Source: Pseudoneurospora amorphoporcata (Eukaryota > Ascomycota > Sordariomycetes > Sordariales > Sordariaceae). From it: 64,000 nucleotides of DNA. Shown piece after piece: positions 1-13,400 of this stretch. The notes under the pieces were generated by a model. That model did no database searches and was not told where the DNA came from. It saw only the letters and a program-made list of their open reading frames with translations. The first letter of the stretch is position 1, and the number at the start of each line of letters is the position of its first letter. The DNA lies in the NCBI GenBank assembly GCA_033297205.1, contig MU859124.1:62001-126000 (forward strand). The letters run 5' to 3'. The translations under genes and the position numbers were made by a program.

Positions 1-225
1 GCTGGTTGGCAAGCGCACGCTAGGAGACTGTTAGTACTTGGTTTCAGCACTGGGCTGGGAATACTATCAACGTACCTCGGCGGGAGTCATCAGCTCCTCC
101 GGCTTGGTCCATTGCGTGACCCTCGTCAGGGAGTTGTAGTAGTACACGCGTCCTTCAGGCGTACGGTGTTCTTGCCAGGTCACGCCTGGCACCGGGAACG
201 GCCCGCCGGGCAGCGGATTCATCAT
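1..225 (-). CDS. prp40: Pre-mRNA-processing protein Prp40, N-terminal part (partial)
   Basis: Prp40 is a U1 snRNP-associated splicing factor that bridges the two ends of the intron; it has two WW domains followed by FF repeats. Only the first exon and 19 bases of the second lie in the window. The visible protein starts MMNPLPGG, goes straight into a WW domain (W...EHRTPEGRVYYYN...W..P), and continues after splicing as TPAERALANQ, the usual fungal Prp40 sequence. The intron is at 20-75 on the minus strand: donor GTACGTTG, perfect branch TACTAAC, acceptor TCCTAG. The start at 225 has a good context (CAACCATGA) and is the first Met of the Prp40-like part; the frame stays open upstream to 411, but that stretch is unlike the family. 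The second WW domain and the FF repeats lie beyond the left edge. Identification is strong; completeness cannot be judged. Confidence 0.85.
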
Positions 226-947
226 GGTTGAGTATGTGGTCGATACCGAGAAGAGATATTCCTTTCCGTAGCTAGATATTCCAGCCAAGTTGTACGGTGT
301 CGGGCGTCGGGCAGCGATGCGGTCGTGGGGTTGAAAACTTTCAATGGCTGCGAATTGGAAGAGGACCCCAAGAAAATGCGCGACAGGCGAAAGAATGACA
401 GGAAAGTGCACGGATCTACTGCAGTTTGATGCAGCGGCTCAAATGCCAAGACCGTAGCCGGGGAGTGCGTTGCACGGGCCATCTCAGCGTCTGTGGGGCC
501 GTGGATTGCTCAGGCTGTCAGTTACTCCAGGGTCGCCCCCGGCACTCCAGGCTTGTCGCTGTCGCTGTCCCAGAAGGCGCCGGCCGGGCCCTTGCCGGTG
601 CATTGTGGACTTGCGGTGTTACGGTCCTTACCAGTCAGTCTCGGTTACCTTGACACCGGCACCCGATTCAGTCCACTTAGGTAAGGTACCTCTACCTACG
701 ACCCCTGAATGCCTTCACTGTAGTACCTGCCACACATTTGAATCTACTTGAACAGAACAATTCATAACGGGATATATTTCGCATCTCATAATTGCACCAG
801 CGAACACGGCCGAGCAAACAGGAAAGGAATTCAACGTCGTCTTCCACTCGTCTAACTGGCAACCAAGTACCGAGGTGGCCTCGCATAAAACCCCAGGAGA
901 GGCAAACAATTGAACCCGACGACACTCACTCATATCTGCACAACACA
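226..947. promoter_or_regulatory. Divergent intergenic region between prp40 and trs65
   Basis: This stretch of 722 bases separates two genes that are transcribed away from each other and must hold both promoters and 5' leaders. I see no conserved coding sequence: the short frames here overlap one another in several registers and resemble no family. No clear TATA box or factor site stands out. Confidence 0.5.
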
Positions 948-3084
948 ATGGCTTACAACATGAATGACGACGACGACGCCCACGATGATGGCCGAGCATT
1001 TCTGGAACAGTCCAATTTCCGTTACATCATCCCATCTGCTATCAACTTCAAGGCAGACACAGCTTCACCACCAAGCTTACTAGAAGGCATCAGCCAGCGA
1101 GATGTGCTGTTTTTCGGTATGAGGTTGGCATCACGTACCCGAAATATTCTTGTACTTTACTCATGCCCCGACTGCAGATGAGACCGCTGATGTCTATCTT
1201 GTACTCCGCACGCCTCGCCAATATGAGGAGACACTACGATCATCACTATCCCGTATAGTCGTTACGTTGGAGGCTCAGATAGTAAACGGGCAGGGATCCG
1301 ACCGGGAAGGTCCGCCGGCGTCTGAGATCATCTACACCGGACTCGTTCCAGACACAGCCGATGCTATCATTTTGAGTCCCGGGGAAGGGGAGCAGGGAAA
1401 GGAGAAGACAGAAGAGGGTGGGGACAGCAACGCTGATGATGGAAAGGATTCATACGTCTACGCCATTTGGAAGATGCCCGTCTTCGTATCACGACCAAGG
1501 ATGAGATTACAAGCGCCCTCGATCGTCTTCGCAGCAACCGCCGGCTTGAAGCTTTTGGACCCAAGGAAATCCCGAGATATGGTCGACGACGGCTACATGC
1601 AAAGCTGCGCACCAGCAGGCCTCAACCTCCTCGAGTCTTTCGCCGATGACCCAATGCTAGGCGGTATCCAACCCCGTCTTTCCGCTCTCCGAGTATCCAG
1701 AGTAGCCCCTGTCACACAGACAAAACAACCACTACGTCTATTCAGGGGCATGCAAAGCCTCAGGCTTCGAGTTTATCCCGTCGTCCACACGCGAGTACGT
1801 TTCGCGCGGCCCAACACCAGCCCACCAAGTCCAGCCCTGATCGCCCTTCTCGAGGTGGATTTCACCCCCTTCTTCGACTGCGAAGCCGCCCTGCAAAAGA
1901 TCGACCTAGCCGTAACCGACGGCACGGTCGACGACCTCAACAGCCAAGACCTCATGGCCCTCCCCTTACACTGCGTCGCCCACGACCACCTCACCTTCCT
2001 CTACCGGCTCGCCCCGCGCCAGCTCGACATCATCAGCAAGCACCCCTCCCGCGAGCTCGTCATCACGGTCGAAGTGGCCGTCCTCGTCCAGCCCGACGGT
2101 GCCGACCCCTGCATGCCGAAACTGACCATGTCCTGGACTACACCTTTGGACTTCACGCTTCCCGTCAACCCAGGCTTCGGCACGCCCATGACGAAGCCGA
2201 TCGAGCGCCGACACAAGCCCAGCCAGCTGTCCATCTCAGGCGGCGTCGACTCGATGCCGCTTGTTTCGCCCTCCGTCACCCGCCCGGACGCGCTCCCATC
2301 GCTCGAGGCCTCCATCACAACGCAGCGCAGCTTCGAGACGCACATCCCGGACTTTGGGATAACCGTGACCTTTGTCGGGCCCGACCGGCCCGTGTTGGCC
2401 GGCGAAGAATTTGCCTGGACTGTATTCGTCGTCAACAGGACTAAACCAGAAAGTGCCGCCTCCAACACCCCCGCTGCTTCAACAACCACCACCCACGGCA
2501 GCACCAACGGCACCAACGGTGGCACCAACACCATCATCACCACCCGCAGTAATAGCATCAGCATCGCCGCCGCCGCCTCCGGCATCCCCGCCATCCTCAC
2601 AGCCCCCTCCAGTACTACCACCTCCGGAACCTCCCTCGCTTCCCAGCGCAAACTAGCCCTCTTCGCCCTCCCCAAGCGTCGACGGAACGAAGTCCGCACG
2701 CACCGCGCCCTCTCCACCGCCGCACCCTCCAACAAGCGCGATCCGCTGATCGCGGACGCCGTGCTGGACGATAACGTGGTGCACGCGATGCAGCGCAGCA
2801 GCGTGGTGGACAGCACCGAGGTTGTGTGCCTATCCGCGGACGCGCGCGTGGGGCCGCTGGCGCCGAACGCGTGTGCGGTGGTTGAGTTGAGGTTTTTGGC
2901 GCTTAAGGAGGGGGTGTTGGGCATTGAGGCGGTGAGGATTGTGGATTTGGGAAGTCAGGAGCATGTGGATGTGAGGGAGTTGCCTGCCATTGTTGTTAGG
3001 GCTGGGAGGAAGGATGGGGATGAGAAAAAAGGGGAGGAGGGAGAGGCGGAGGGGGGGGTGTTTGAGGAAGTGTCTGTGGAGTGA
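948..3084 (+). CDS. TRAPPII complex subunit Trs65-like protein
   Basis: The predicted protein of 691 residues resembles fungal Trs65, a subunit of the TRAPPII complex that activates Rab/Ypt GTPases for Golgi and endosomal traffic. Exon 1 is 948-1116 and exon 2 is 1178-3084. The 61-nt intron (GTATGA...CTGCAG) splits an Asp codon and gives ...DVLFF-DETADVYLVLRTPRQYEE. Supporting features are the acidic N-terminus after MAYNM, the long beta-rich middle, and the segment TMSWTTPLDFTLPVNPG followed by FGTPMTKPIERRHKPSQLS, which I associate with the Trs65 family. A low-complexity Thr/Asn/Ser linker (about residues 490-540) interrupts the C-terminal beta domain. The last residues are Gly/Glu-rich. 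The start ATG has context ACACAATGG. The gene is divergent from prp40 and convergent with the rsc7-like gene. The family call rests on recognition, not a search. Confidence 0.75.
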
Positions 3085-4704
3085 TCAGATGTCTTTATGG
3101 GTGGTAGGGGACTATATTGTTGAACTGGCCATATGGGGTTGTTGTCATGACAGACGAAAGCTAAGCAAATTTGAAGATTGGTAGACCGAATCGTCAAATG
3201 TGGATATTTTATATCATTTGCAATGTTTTGTGAAAGGATATGCCGCTGAATTATATTGTAACATATGTAACGATGAAGTTGGAGTGACTGACTGATCGGC
3301 CATGAGCACAAATATCAGCTTCAGCGATAGTAAAGAACCATATCGATTCACAAACGGTTACACTGAAAACATCGTGAACAGCTCTCGTGTACTGGATAGG
3401 GGGTCATGGGAATAAAGTGACGGTCCAATTTCCACTTGAGTCTTACTTGCTCACTGAGCCCAGCCAGTCTAGTGATTCAAACATGGTCAATTACTTGGCA
3501 TGTTCGAAGCAGTCCACGGCCAGATATCGAATAGCACACTCGGGAGCGGAAACAGGGATGAAGCATATGAAACACGTAAAGCGGCCACCACCCTCATCCT
3601 GTGAGGATGGGTGCCAGAAGCGAAGGTAAGTATACGAGCTAAGTGCCCAAGATGAAATATGATATAGCTAGCTTGCTTCAAGACCTCGAAAGAAAAGTGG
3701 TGTCCCTGTTGATATCTCCTTTAACACGAGTATACCTCCTCACTCAACTTGAAAGAAATGAAGTAGGCAAGAGCTAAATAACGATCGCAACAGACCAGTA
3801 CATCGATAACCAGACACAACATGAAGACGCGAGAACATGAGTGACAAAAGACGGAAACTGAGTGTAGCCTGATAAAGAATAATCCAATTTGAGAAGAGCG
3901 TACCCTAAACCGCTACTTGGTGCGTCATCCTGACAATTCCTTGCTGACCGAACATAACCAAGGAGAATTCATATCGGGAAAGCAAATAAAGGGGGGTCAT
4001 AAAAATCCTAACAAGAGATAAAGCGAAGAGAGATAGATCCAAGTGCAAAGAGATACAAAATTACCTCCACCGCGAAAACAGGGTATAACACTCGTATGTG
4101 ACCAAGAAACCTTTCCTTCTATCTCATCTCCTGAAACAAAGCACCTCAGCGCTGAGAACCCAACCCAAGCATACGAAAATCACCAGGAATCGTATAGCTG
4201 AGAGTCATAATAGCCACAAAATTGCCAAGCAACCGAGTATCCGAGTCGGCAGGAAGCGTATGTGTACAGCCGTTGAGCACCTTCGCGAGTTGGGGAGAAA
4301 GAGAGCAAGGACCGGAGAGCCAGCTGAGCAAGCACGCCAACAAAAGAGGTATCATCCGAAGAGAAAAAGAAGAAAAAAAAAGAAAGCCGAACAAACATGG
4401 TACCTGCCCTCCACCTACCATGGACTCCTCTATAATCCGATACCGGGAAAACCGAATGCTGCAAACCCGTGGCACGCCCGCCCAATAAAAGGCACGCTCG
4501 CCTCTCCAATAATACGAATACTGGGGTATCTCTGAAACGTTCGAAACTCGGAAACTGAAGAAGGATGGCTGGGCGGAAGGCGTGTATTTTCAGCAATCGT
4601 TTTACCCTCCTGGATGAGACAGAAGTGTCAAAGAATGGCGTCGTATCAATAACATGTCTGGTCACACCGAACCAAACGCGCACCCAACAAAGTGCCATCT
4701 TCGT
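3085..4704. other. Convergent 3' intergenic region (trs65 / rsc7)
   Basis: This stretch of 1.6 kb lies between two convergent genes and is AT-richer than the genes. It should hold both 3' UTRs. Short frames exist on both strands (for example 4098-4535 and 4180-4698), but they overlap antisense to each other, are rich in Lys/Arg or Phe runs made by A-rich tracts, and resemble no family. I see no RNA gene here. Confidence 0.5.
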
Positions 4705-7481
4705 CTACTGTGGTTGGTTGGACCACCACGTAGCAGTTTGCTGTTGCTGAGTCCATGGCTGCGAAACGGCCGGGGACGGCGCGCTCTGGTGCATGTATTG
4801 GCGCGGAGTTTCAGCAGAATACATCCCCTGTGAGGGAGCACCATAGCCTTGGTTCATGCTGGGCATGGTTGAGTAAGACATGTTATTTGGCTGAACCTGG
4901 CTTCCTGAACCCGAGTGTCGCAACTGAGGAGCAGGGGATTGCTGAGAATGAGGCTGTTGGGGCTGGGCAGTGTAGGCTGAGTAGCTGTGCTGCGGCGTTT
5001 GGGGCGTCGGGGGCCACATCTGTGAATTTGTATAGCCGTAGTTCTGGCCAGGTTGTGGCATGCTTCCGCTAGGAGCTGACGAAGAGTTTGTTGGCTTCGA
5101 GCTGTTCTGAGCTGGAGCTGGAGCCATACCTCTCATTGCACCTTGACTGGCCGAAGCCTGTGCATGAATGGGCTGCGAGTATGGTGCCGCCGTCATCATC
5201 ATTTGAGGGCTCTGGTTTGGCACGATGGCAGGTTGCTGTAATCCAGAACTAGGGGCATGAGACGACGCGGCTGGCCGGCTGGTAGGAGCAGCAGAAGCTT
5301 CAGAGCCGACCGGCTGGCCCAGGTTCGTGGCAGTGGCTTGATCGTGAGGCCTCCGCCACAGGTTTTGGAGATATTCACCACGCATCTCACGTTGCTGGTT
5401 AACGGCCCGGTTGAATTCGGCTGCATGGTGAGCTTGCGCGTGCAGGTCGGACAGAGGTGTAGTCTGGGTCCGATCCTGATAAGGCGGACCAGTGATCTCC
5501 TGTCGCGGGCCAGTCTTGAGAATAGTCGAGTAGTCCCGGCTCCTGGAATCATTGTAATCTGGTCCTAGTGTTATTACGGGCATTCTGGTCGAGGTTGTTG
5601 GCGGCGGTCCAATCATACCTGGTTGTACGAGGGGCTGCGGGGCGCCATAGGGGCCTGGGTTCGTGTTGTAGATGATCTCCCCGTGAGGTCCTCCGAGCAT
5701 GGAGTTCTGGTTGGCTTCGGCGGCTGCTTCCCGGGCCTTGGTTCCCCCAGGTCTCTTCTCCCCGGCCAGATCGGCCTCGGTGAAGCCTTGTTTCCGTGCC
5801 TTTGTTTCCCAGTAATCGTCCCTAACGCGGCGGCCGTTGGTAATAACCCTGCTACCAAACTGACGGAACATGCTGCGGGCCGTGACAATGGCAATCTGGC
5901 GCGACCTGTACGAGAAAGGCAAGATCTCCTGGTTCACAAGGTCGTCCTTCTCCTCCTGATTCGCTATGATCTTGTACAGTGATCTGTTCTTGTTGAAGAG
6001 CAGGTATGAGTCGCGGTAGCCGAGAACTCGGGCACATTCGGTGGCCAACATGAAAAGCTTATCGCCTCGGTTGGGTACCAAGAACGTTCGGCATCTGTAT
6101 TCACGATTTCCGGTAAGCTGCCCATTTGGCATAACCTTTTTCTCACCGGCCTCATCAATCTCCCTCGGCAAGTATTCATCTCCGCCAGGGCCAAGCTGAT
6201 CGGTTGTGTGGTCGCGAACGGTCGGAAGGGCTTTCAGGGTCGTCTTGGTTGGGGTCGTCTTGGGAGGCGAAGCCTGGAGAGGCGCGGGCGCGGGGGCATA
6301 CGTGGGTGTTTGTGTCGGGAGAGGAGCATTCTGATTCTGTGGTGTCTGTGGTGGAAGTGTCTGTTGGATAGACGGCGCAATGGGGCCCTGGCCAACGGGC
6401 TCGGGGACACCCCCAGATGGTCTGCTGGACTTCATCGGTCTTCCTCGCTTTCTAGGCTGCTTATCACCACCTGTTCAGGGCGCAAAACGGTGTCAGCGTG
6501 TTCAACGGCAAGCACCTCGTAGCACGACTAAACATGTAACAAGGGGAGGGGGCACACCGAGTTGCAGACGAAACAGGTACACAGGATCAGGATGGAAAGC
6601 ACAACATACCGTCATCACCAGTAGACCCTGGCGGTCCTGAGTATTGATAATCGTCGGGAGAACGTTCCCGTTTGAGATTCCGTGGTGGCTCGCTCAAGTC
6701 TGGTCGGGATGCGCACGTCAGTATTTCACATGCAAGGATATTGCGACAGCGTTTCCAGATGAAAGAAGAGGAAACGAGATTGCAGAGCGACTGGCAAATC
6801 TATTGACGCGACGGAGATGAAGTGCCTAGACGCGAGCGGTCCGCGAATCCCAGCGGCGCGGTGGAGGTCCGAGTTGTCTTGTGCGGGCGCCCATGCCCTG
6901 AATGGCGCTGGGGGGGAGCGGGGAGGGGGGGTGTTGGTGGATGCCGAGCGGGCGGGTTGCGGGGCAATGACTTCCATTGATCTGTGATCATTGTCGCAGA
7001 CCCAGCCAGGCGGCCCCAGGCCAAGGCAGCGCGCCCGCAAGCACCTGTAGAATGAAGGCACTCCCCGCACCGATGCCATCCCGGCGCCATGGATAGTAAA
7101 CAAAGATACGGACGGGGGAAGGTGATGAGGACATGCCGTCCGGATCCCATCGGCATCGAAGTCGGCTCGATATTGGATTGAACGGATCCACCCTTGCCCG
7201 AGCCTCGTCCGGCACCAAACACCGCCGTCATGGTTCACGCACACGCACCGCTACCGCAGAACGCAAACGCAAACGGACCGTGGCACCCATCACGCAGTCC
7301 CGATCGCAAGGGACCAGCGACACGGAGCGACACGGGGTAACTGTTCGAGAAATATTCCAAGACCCCCAGGACAGGGCAGACAGACACTAAAGGAAAAAAA
7401 AAGTGATGGTGGCATACCTGTGTTGAGCGCAGCGGGATTGATCGTTGCACTATCAACGCCGTTTGGCTGTGCTGCGTACAT
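4705..7481 (-). CDS. Chromatin-remodelling complex subunit, Rsc7/Npl6/Swp82 family
   Basis: A subunit of the RSC or SWI/SNF nucleosome-remodelling complex. The model has three exons on the minus strand: 7481-7418, 6699-6610 and 6470-4705, 639 residues. The phases agree at both joins: ...NPAALNT-DLSEPPRNLK... and ...GSTGDD-GGDKQPRKRGRP. The introns are 718 nt (branch TACTGACG, acceptor GACCAG) and 139 nt (donor GTATGTTG, acceptor AACAG). An AT-hook-like KQPRKRGRP sits at residues 55-63. The conserved family domain is at about 174-275 (REYRCRTFLVPNRGDKLFML, then ARVLGYRDSYLLFNKNRSLY and RSMFRQFGSRVITNGRRVRD). The rest, about residues 280-639, is Gln/Pro/Ser-rich and probably disordered, ending TWWSNQPQ. 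Whether it works in RSC or in SWI/SNF cannot be read from sequence. The first exon rests on splice signals and phase, so the N-terminus is less certain than the domain. Confidence 0.85.
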
Positions 7482-10400
7482 GAGTGCAGGCGACGTCAAC
7501 CACGTCAACGGGTCTGCGAAACGACGTGTCTTGATATAGTTGGGTTGGCCGGGGTGGTGGAAGCATTCGCGCACTGGAGGAGGGGGGCAGGTGTGAGGGG
7601 GGGGGAGGAGGAACCAAGGAAGGGACCAAGGGTCACAGCCGAGTGAGAGTCTAAAGCTCTGATTTGGATCTGGAATGCACGCGCGCTGGGTGATGCAAGA
7701 AAGAAAGTTAGGTTGTGCATATGGGATTTGCAAACTGAAAGACGCACAAGAGTCAGGTAGGTAGCCGGGCGTGTGAAATGGTTGGTTGGCACAAATCAGA
7801 AAAACCACGAGCCGACCAGTCGGACGGAACTTGTTGCAGTGATGGCACGGCGAGGGTAGTGAGGTGGAAGGGGGACAGGCTCCAGATATGATGATGGGTA
7901 TGGGGTTCGTTCGCCGGTCGAATCACGAATGAACAAAAAGGGAACAAGAAAGCAAGAGGATAAAAACAGGTCGGGGGAAAGATTGTACGTAAGTCCGGTC
8001 GAGTTCGGTTCGCTCAGTCAGCTTGGAATCTCATGTTTCCCGGTCCCGCCGGGCGCGCCGTGGTCGGGTGTCTCTATCGCTTTTCCAAGAGAACTCGAAC
8101 TTGTAACTTTCACTTGCATGCTTGGACAGACGGCACGCGGACTGATCTTGATGCGATAAATTTATGCTAGTTCCCCCGGGGTGTCATCCCATGAGAAAAA
8201 GAGGCACGAGAGCGTGATCCAGGCCTTGGCTTCAGACACGTTGATATCATCCGCTTTTTCACTTCATTCTTATGTTTCCTTCCATGAAGCAGAATGAAAT
8301 GCGCAAGCGCACATGGATTTGCGTCCCATCAAGCAAGTGCAGGCGTAGCTTACAAGGTGGGGCCCTTGGCATGTGGACCGCCTTCTGCAGGCAGTTGCAG
8401 CCCATGTTCCAGGCTTCCCCCTGTCAGACTGGCCCATCCTGGACACGGAGAGAGTGCGAACATGGGGATGCAAGGGAGGGGGCGTGTACATAGCAGTCGC
8501 CAGGCCACTCATGACAAGGCAACGCCGCGATGTGATACGCAGAACATCCAGTAAAGCTCCGAGAAGCTGCCTGGATGATGTCGTACCAAGACGAGCAAGG
8601 TAAGATCAAGTCGAACTCGGTCTGCTTGGTAATGGGGTACCAAGTCATATGCCCGCGTATCTCATCTCGCTGTTGGCTGTGGCGGTTCAACCGAGTGAAC
8701 GGGCGGGCGCGTCGCGGGACAAAGACAAGTTGAAAGCTGGAACCTAATTGAATCCAGATTAAAGTTTAACGGACTAAGCTAATCTCGACGTGGTAGCGGT
8801 TGCAGTGCCCGTTGGGAAGGGTCCAAGTGCTGGAGGAGGGTGGCTCGGGGCGCCGAGGTGTGGTGGATCAGATACCAGTGCCGCGTCAATGGGCGAGCAT
8901 GGACGGCTTGGACGGGTACATTACAAGAGATGATGGTGAGGATGGGCGGGAAGCAGTTCTAGCAGTCTGGAAAAAGCTGGGGTTCATGGGGTGATGAATG
9001 AATCTTTGCTACGGTTTCGAGTGATAGCATCAGCCCGGCCGTGTTATGTCCAGGATTTTCAAGCTCGGTTGGCTCCAACACCCCTTGCTGCCATTGTCTT
9101 GGTCCGACCCGAGGTGCCTATGCTTTTCTTGGTAGCATACATTGCGCTGTGACAATCTGAATATGTAAATGTGTGCCCTACCAGAGCCTAGCTACAGGGT
9201 CTCATTATGACTTTAGACGAGGTGATATCGATGGCAAGGAAGTCGATAGCATCGTATTTGTGTCAGGACAGACATCCAAGAGTGGCAGCAACTGCTTGTG
9301 CCAAGCATGAATGGACTGTCGTCGCTCCGTGCTCCTTGTGGCCGTTATTGAGTATGACGGCAGAGTGACTGTGCAACCTTCACGTGGAATAGGAGGGTGC
9401 GGAACGACCTCCTGGGACGGGAGCTGGGTATGCTGTTAGTTTGGACGTCAAATCTGCGAGACCAAGTGCTTTCTCAGCAAAACTGTCGAATGATGCAAAA
9501 GCCCAAACCAGCTCCAAGTGGCCAGAAGCGGCGGAATTGCCCAAGGTTCAAAGTAAACTTTACATGGTACATACTGCATCTTTCCCTTGCTGCATCCTGA
9601 CTAAGGCCTATGCGACTTGTGAAAGATGATATATATCGAAATGGTTTTCGAGTTCTCTGAGAGTCTATTTCCATCCAAAGAACATTTTCTGAACAAGCGA
9701 GGAGTATGCTGAATATAGGCCGCGGAAATATCCACAAGAATCGTCGTGAATAATATCACAGGACATGGCATGAATCCTACCCTGACCTAAAACCCCTCCC
9801 TGCTCGCAATGACGAAGCGCTCTAGCCAATACAAGGGGGGTGACCGCATCTGCGGAGAAGTGACATGGGGCAGGATACCTACAAGCTATGATAAAAAGAC
9901 GCTTAGGGCTTTGGACATAGTTCACGTCAAATGAGATGTAACTAAGTTATATCTGAATTTTTGGAATACCTGAAGTAGTTATAAGCAAAAGAGTGAGGCG
10001 TACCTGCAAGGTACCTGTTGTTGTTAAAATCCTGCTCAATAACGTCAAACAAGAGCAAGAAATCGAGTCATACAGAATTCACCTACTGAGAATGTGAGCC
10101 ATGACAAGGAAGAGAATTCAGCATTCAATAATCTCGAGGTTTTATTTGGGGAAAGTTTGAGCAAATGATGAAGTGAAGTTTAATCTAAACACTGCAGTCA
10201 ACCTATCAGAGACCCATCTTAACAGCCGAAATCCACATGCACTAGTCTCCACTCTTCCCTTCAATGCTCTCCGTATGATCTCAAATAGAGATATCATGAA
10301 TGATGTCGCGGGTTGAAATTCCATTAAGAGCAGACTTTAATGGTATATACCTTTGATCAACCAAACCCAAACCGCATCTCGGAAAATTTGCCATCCTGGT

Positions 10401-13400
10401 AATACCAGCCGCTTCATGTCTCAGACACTTGGGCGCAACGACATCTACGCAGTATAGGTAGTAAAAACTCGGGGGTGTAGTGTAATTGCGCGCTTTCACC
10501 TCGACGTACAGAACGTTACGGTCTGATATGTATGAAGTCCAGCGTATATAGCAACGCCTAGGCGTAAAACTTTAATTCGCACACCCTTCCAGCCTTGTCG
10601 ACGTGCAGATTGCGACACAAATGGTTAGCAGGCCGCGCCTTCCTTTCTGATTAGCGCAGTGGTGGCATGTCGCTTTCTTACAATCTTGGCTGTGCCTTCC
10701 ACTTTGACTTCGAGTTCGGCCTAACAATGTCTCTGATTGTTGAAAGCACAGCCGACCTCTTTTGCCTCTCCTTCTCCTCTTTTTAGTCACTGGGACAAAA
10801 TCATCAGATACGAACTCGACAACCGACGATGTCTTTTTACGTTTCTCTGAACACGAACAGGCAAGTTACAGTGATCGTTCTACTTTACCGGCGACTGAGG
10901 AGCTGACCTGAGCTGACCAACCCAGTGCGTAGCTGATTTCTGCGACCGATTTCCCTGGCGGGTAAACTACGCGTTACCATTGGTCAAGTCAAGCTTTAGC
11001 ACAGCATCCTGCGCGTCAGACAACCAAGGTCGTCTTGAGTCTCTTGACATCCCAGCAATCCCGAATGGGTATGATTGCCGGATGGCTCAAAACTCGAAAG
11101 CGGGTATTTGATGCTCACTCCGAACGAGCAACAAAAGTCCGACTAGAACCGTAGCTCATAATTTCTGCGCAAGCATGGCCTCAACTGGGCTTGAATGAGG
11201 GATTTGAACCGAACCGAGTGGGATTCGTCCCGTAAAGCCGTTCGAAACTCGACCCGGCCAGATGAGATCAGCTTGGAGCGGAAGCTCTTCCACGATCTGC
11301 GCTCTCGCAGGTCAGCCGAACATCCTGGGAGAGTCTTCTTCAGATCCCGCACGCACTGGCCCATATTGTATGTCACGGTAGCTTACGCTTCCTGTCTGTA
11401 TGACATGCGATGGTATCGATCTGACTCCAGTAGGACCCAACCGCTATACTAGCCACAAAGTTTGGTACTGGGCCTAAGGCCGTGCCCATATACCCGCATT
11501 TCTCAATACAATAAACAACCCGAATAAGAACGAACGGGCCCCGAACAGCAGGCACATACACGTACTTCGCTGCAGATGGAATATCTACTTTCCACGGCCC
11601 TCCAAATGGTGGACAGAAACGCTGGCATCGCCGACGTATGCTCGGGGCCGTATCAACAAAGGCCAATCGTACCGGGACTTCATGTCTCGTCATTTCTTCC
11701 ATCGCCGTGGGATATTGAGACGGTACAACGGTCCAAAAATCGCAAAGAACAGTAGCCCGCTTCGCATGGTGAATGCCGTCAATGGTTACACAACAACCAC
11801 CCTTCCACTGCTCACATTGGCACCAATGCCGCAGGCGAGCTCAAAAGGTGCGTCTTTTAGTCTCCGTGCATTTTTGGCGGTCTCTCCCCGGTCGCTAGGT
11901 ATCTCACTTTGGATCCGGGTCCTGCAAAACCCGACGTCCAAGTGACTTGCCGTGCATTGGTGCGCGACTTACATGGTTTCACAGATCTCCGGACACTCGC
12001 CAAGTTCACTTGGCGAATGCGAGTTTGAGTGAATGTCAGTCAAGGCAGGGGCATGCCTATACTCACGGCGTATGTCAGGTACTCAACTCGATATCGACAA
12101 GATCACGATATGAAACCCTCTGTCGGCTGTAAACTTTGACATATACAGAACTCAAGTTGACACAAGAGGACGGACGAAGACCCGGGGCCAAAGCCTCCAG
12201 TCGGCAAGTATACCACGTGCCTTCAGAACACCCAAGGTTACAGCCCCGCGGGGTCGAGCCTTGTCAGGTCAAGCCATCTAATGTACAAGTCTCATCGCAT
12301 GAAGGGCAAGCGCAGCCTTGGAGAAAGTAGGAGATTGATGAGCTGCCGAGATACATGCGATGGACTGTTTCACATCACAAGGGTCGACTGTCTGGCTGCC
12401 TAGGCACGATATCGCTCCATCCGGAGGAAAAACCTGAAAAGGTTGACTCATTCCTGCAAGGCAAGTCAGAACTCGACGTAACGGCAGCACAGCTATTCTG
12501 GTCATCTGCCCCGTTTTTGCCTGCTAAGTCGGCTTTTCCTTGCTCACGGAGCACATTTACACTGGAATCGGCCGGTCGACCTGCATATCGAAAAGTTCAT
12601 CACAATGGCATGCGATCCGGAGAGCCGAGTCAACGATGAAACGTCCCATGAATACCGGGGAATTCCCATCTCATTTCGAAACGGTCTAGAGCCCAGGGCG
12701 GAAGACTGGAGAGGGATGGTGTGGGAGAAGCGGCGCGAGGCCTCATGGAGGGGTGGCCTTGGGAGCTAAACCCTTGGCTTGAGCCAGGTGGTGTGGTGAT
12801 TGATGCATTGCATGTGGAGCGGCAGGGGTGGAAGCGATTAGCTGCAGTCGGACTTGGCATCACTCGCGCAGATGCTGATTGGCATGTTGTCTGCAACAGC
12901 GGCAAGCAGCTGACGCAGACTGCGACCTGCAAATCACGAACCCCATGAGTTCAGTTGACGACATCCACCTGTCCACAGCCCACATCGGCGTGGCAGCCCG
13001 GGTTGTCAACCCCAGCTCTCCATGCGGACTCCAACCCTCGGAATCCTGAAGTGGACGTCTCTTGTGAGCGAGTGTCTGAGTGGGAAGTGGGACCTCCAAG
13101 TTCCTTTATTCCGCGTGGCCCGCGTGGGTAGACTTCATCAAGATATCCTCATCCCAGATCGTAGAACAGAAGCTGACATGCGGTAGTTAGGCTGCCAAGA
13201 GCTTGATACAGAGGCCGATGCCAAACATCTCATCTCCGGGAAGAAATCAATAACTTGGGGTGAATGTCAGCATCAGCGTTCAAATCCACCATGTCCTCAA
13301 AGAAAGCAGATGTTAATGCCATACAGATGGGTGTGGGCGGAAACTCTGCATGGGAGAGAATACAACGGTAAGCGAGAAGGGTAGGTTGGTAACGTTGCCC

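Noticed and set aside
2001..2924. 307-codon frame antisense to the trs65-like gene
   Set aside because: It is the exact antisense shadow of a GC-rich, well-supported exon; no family resemblance.
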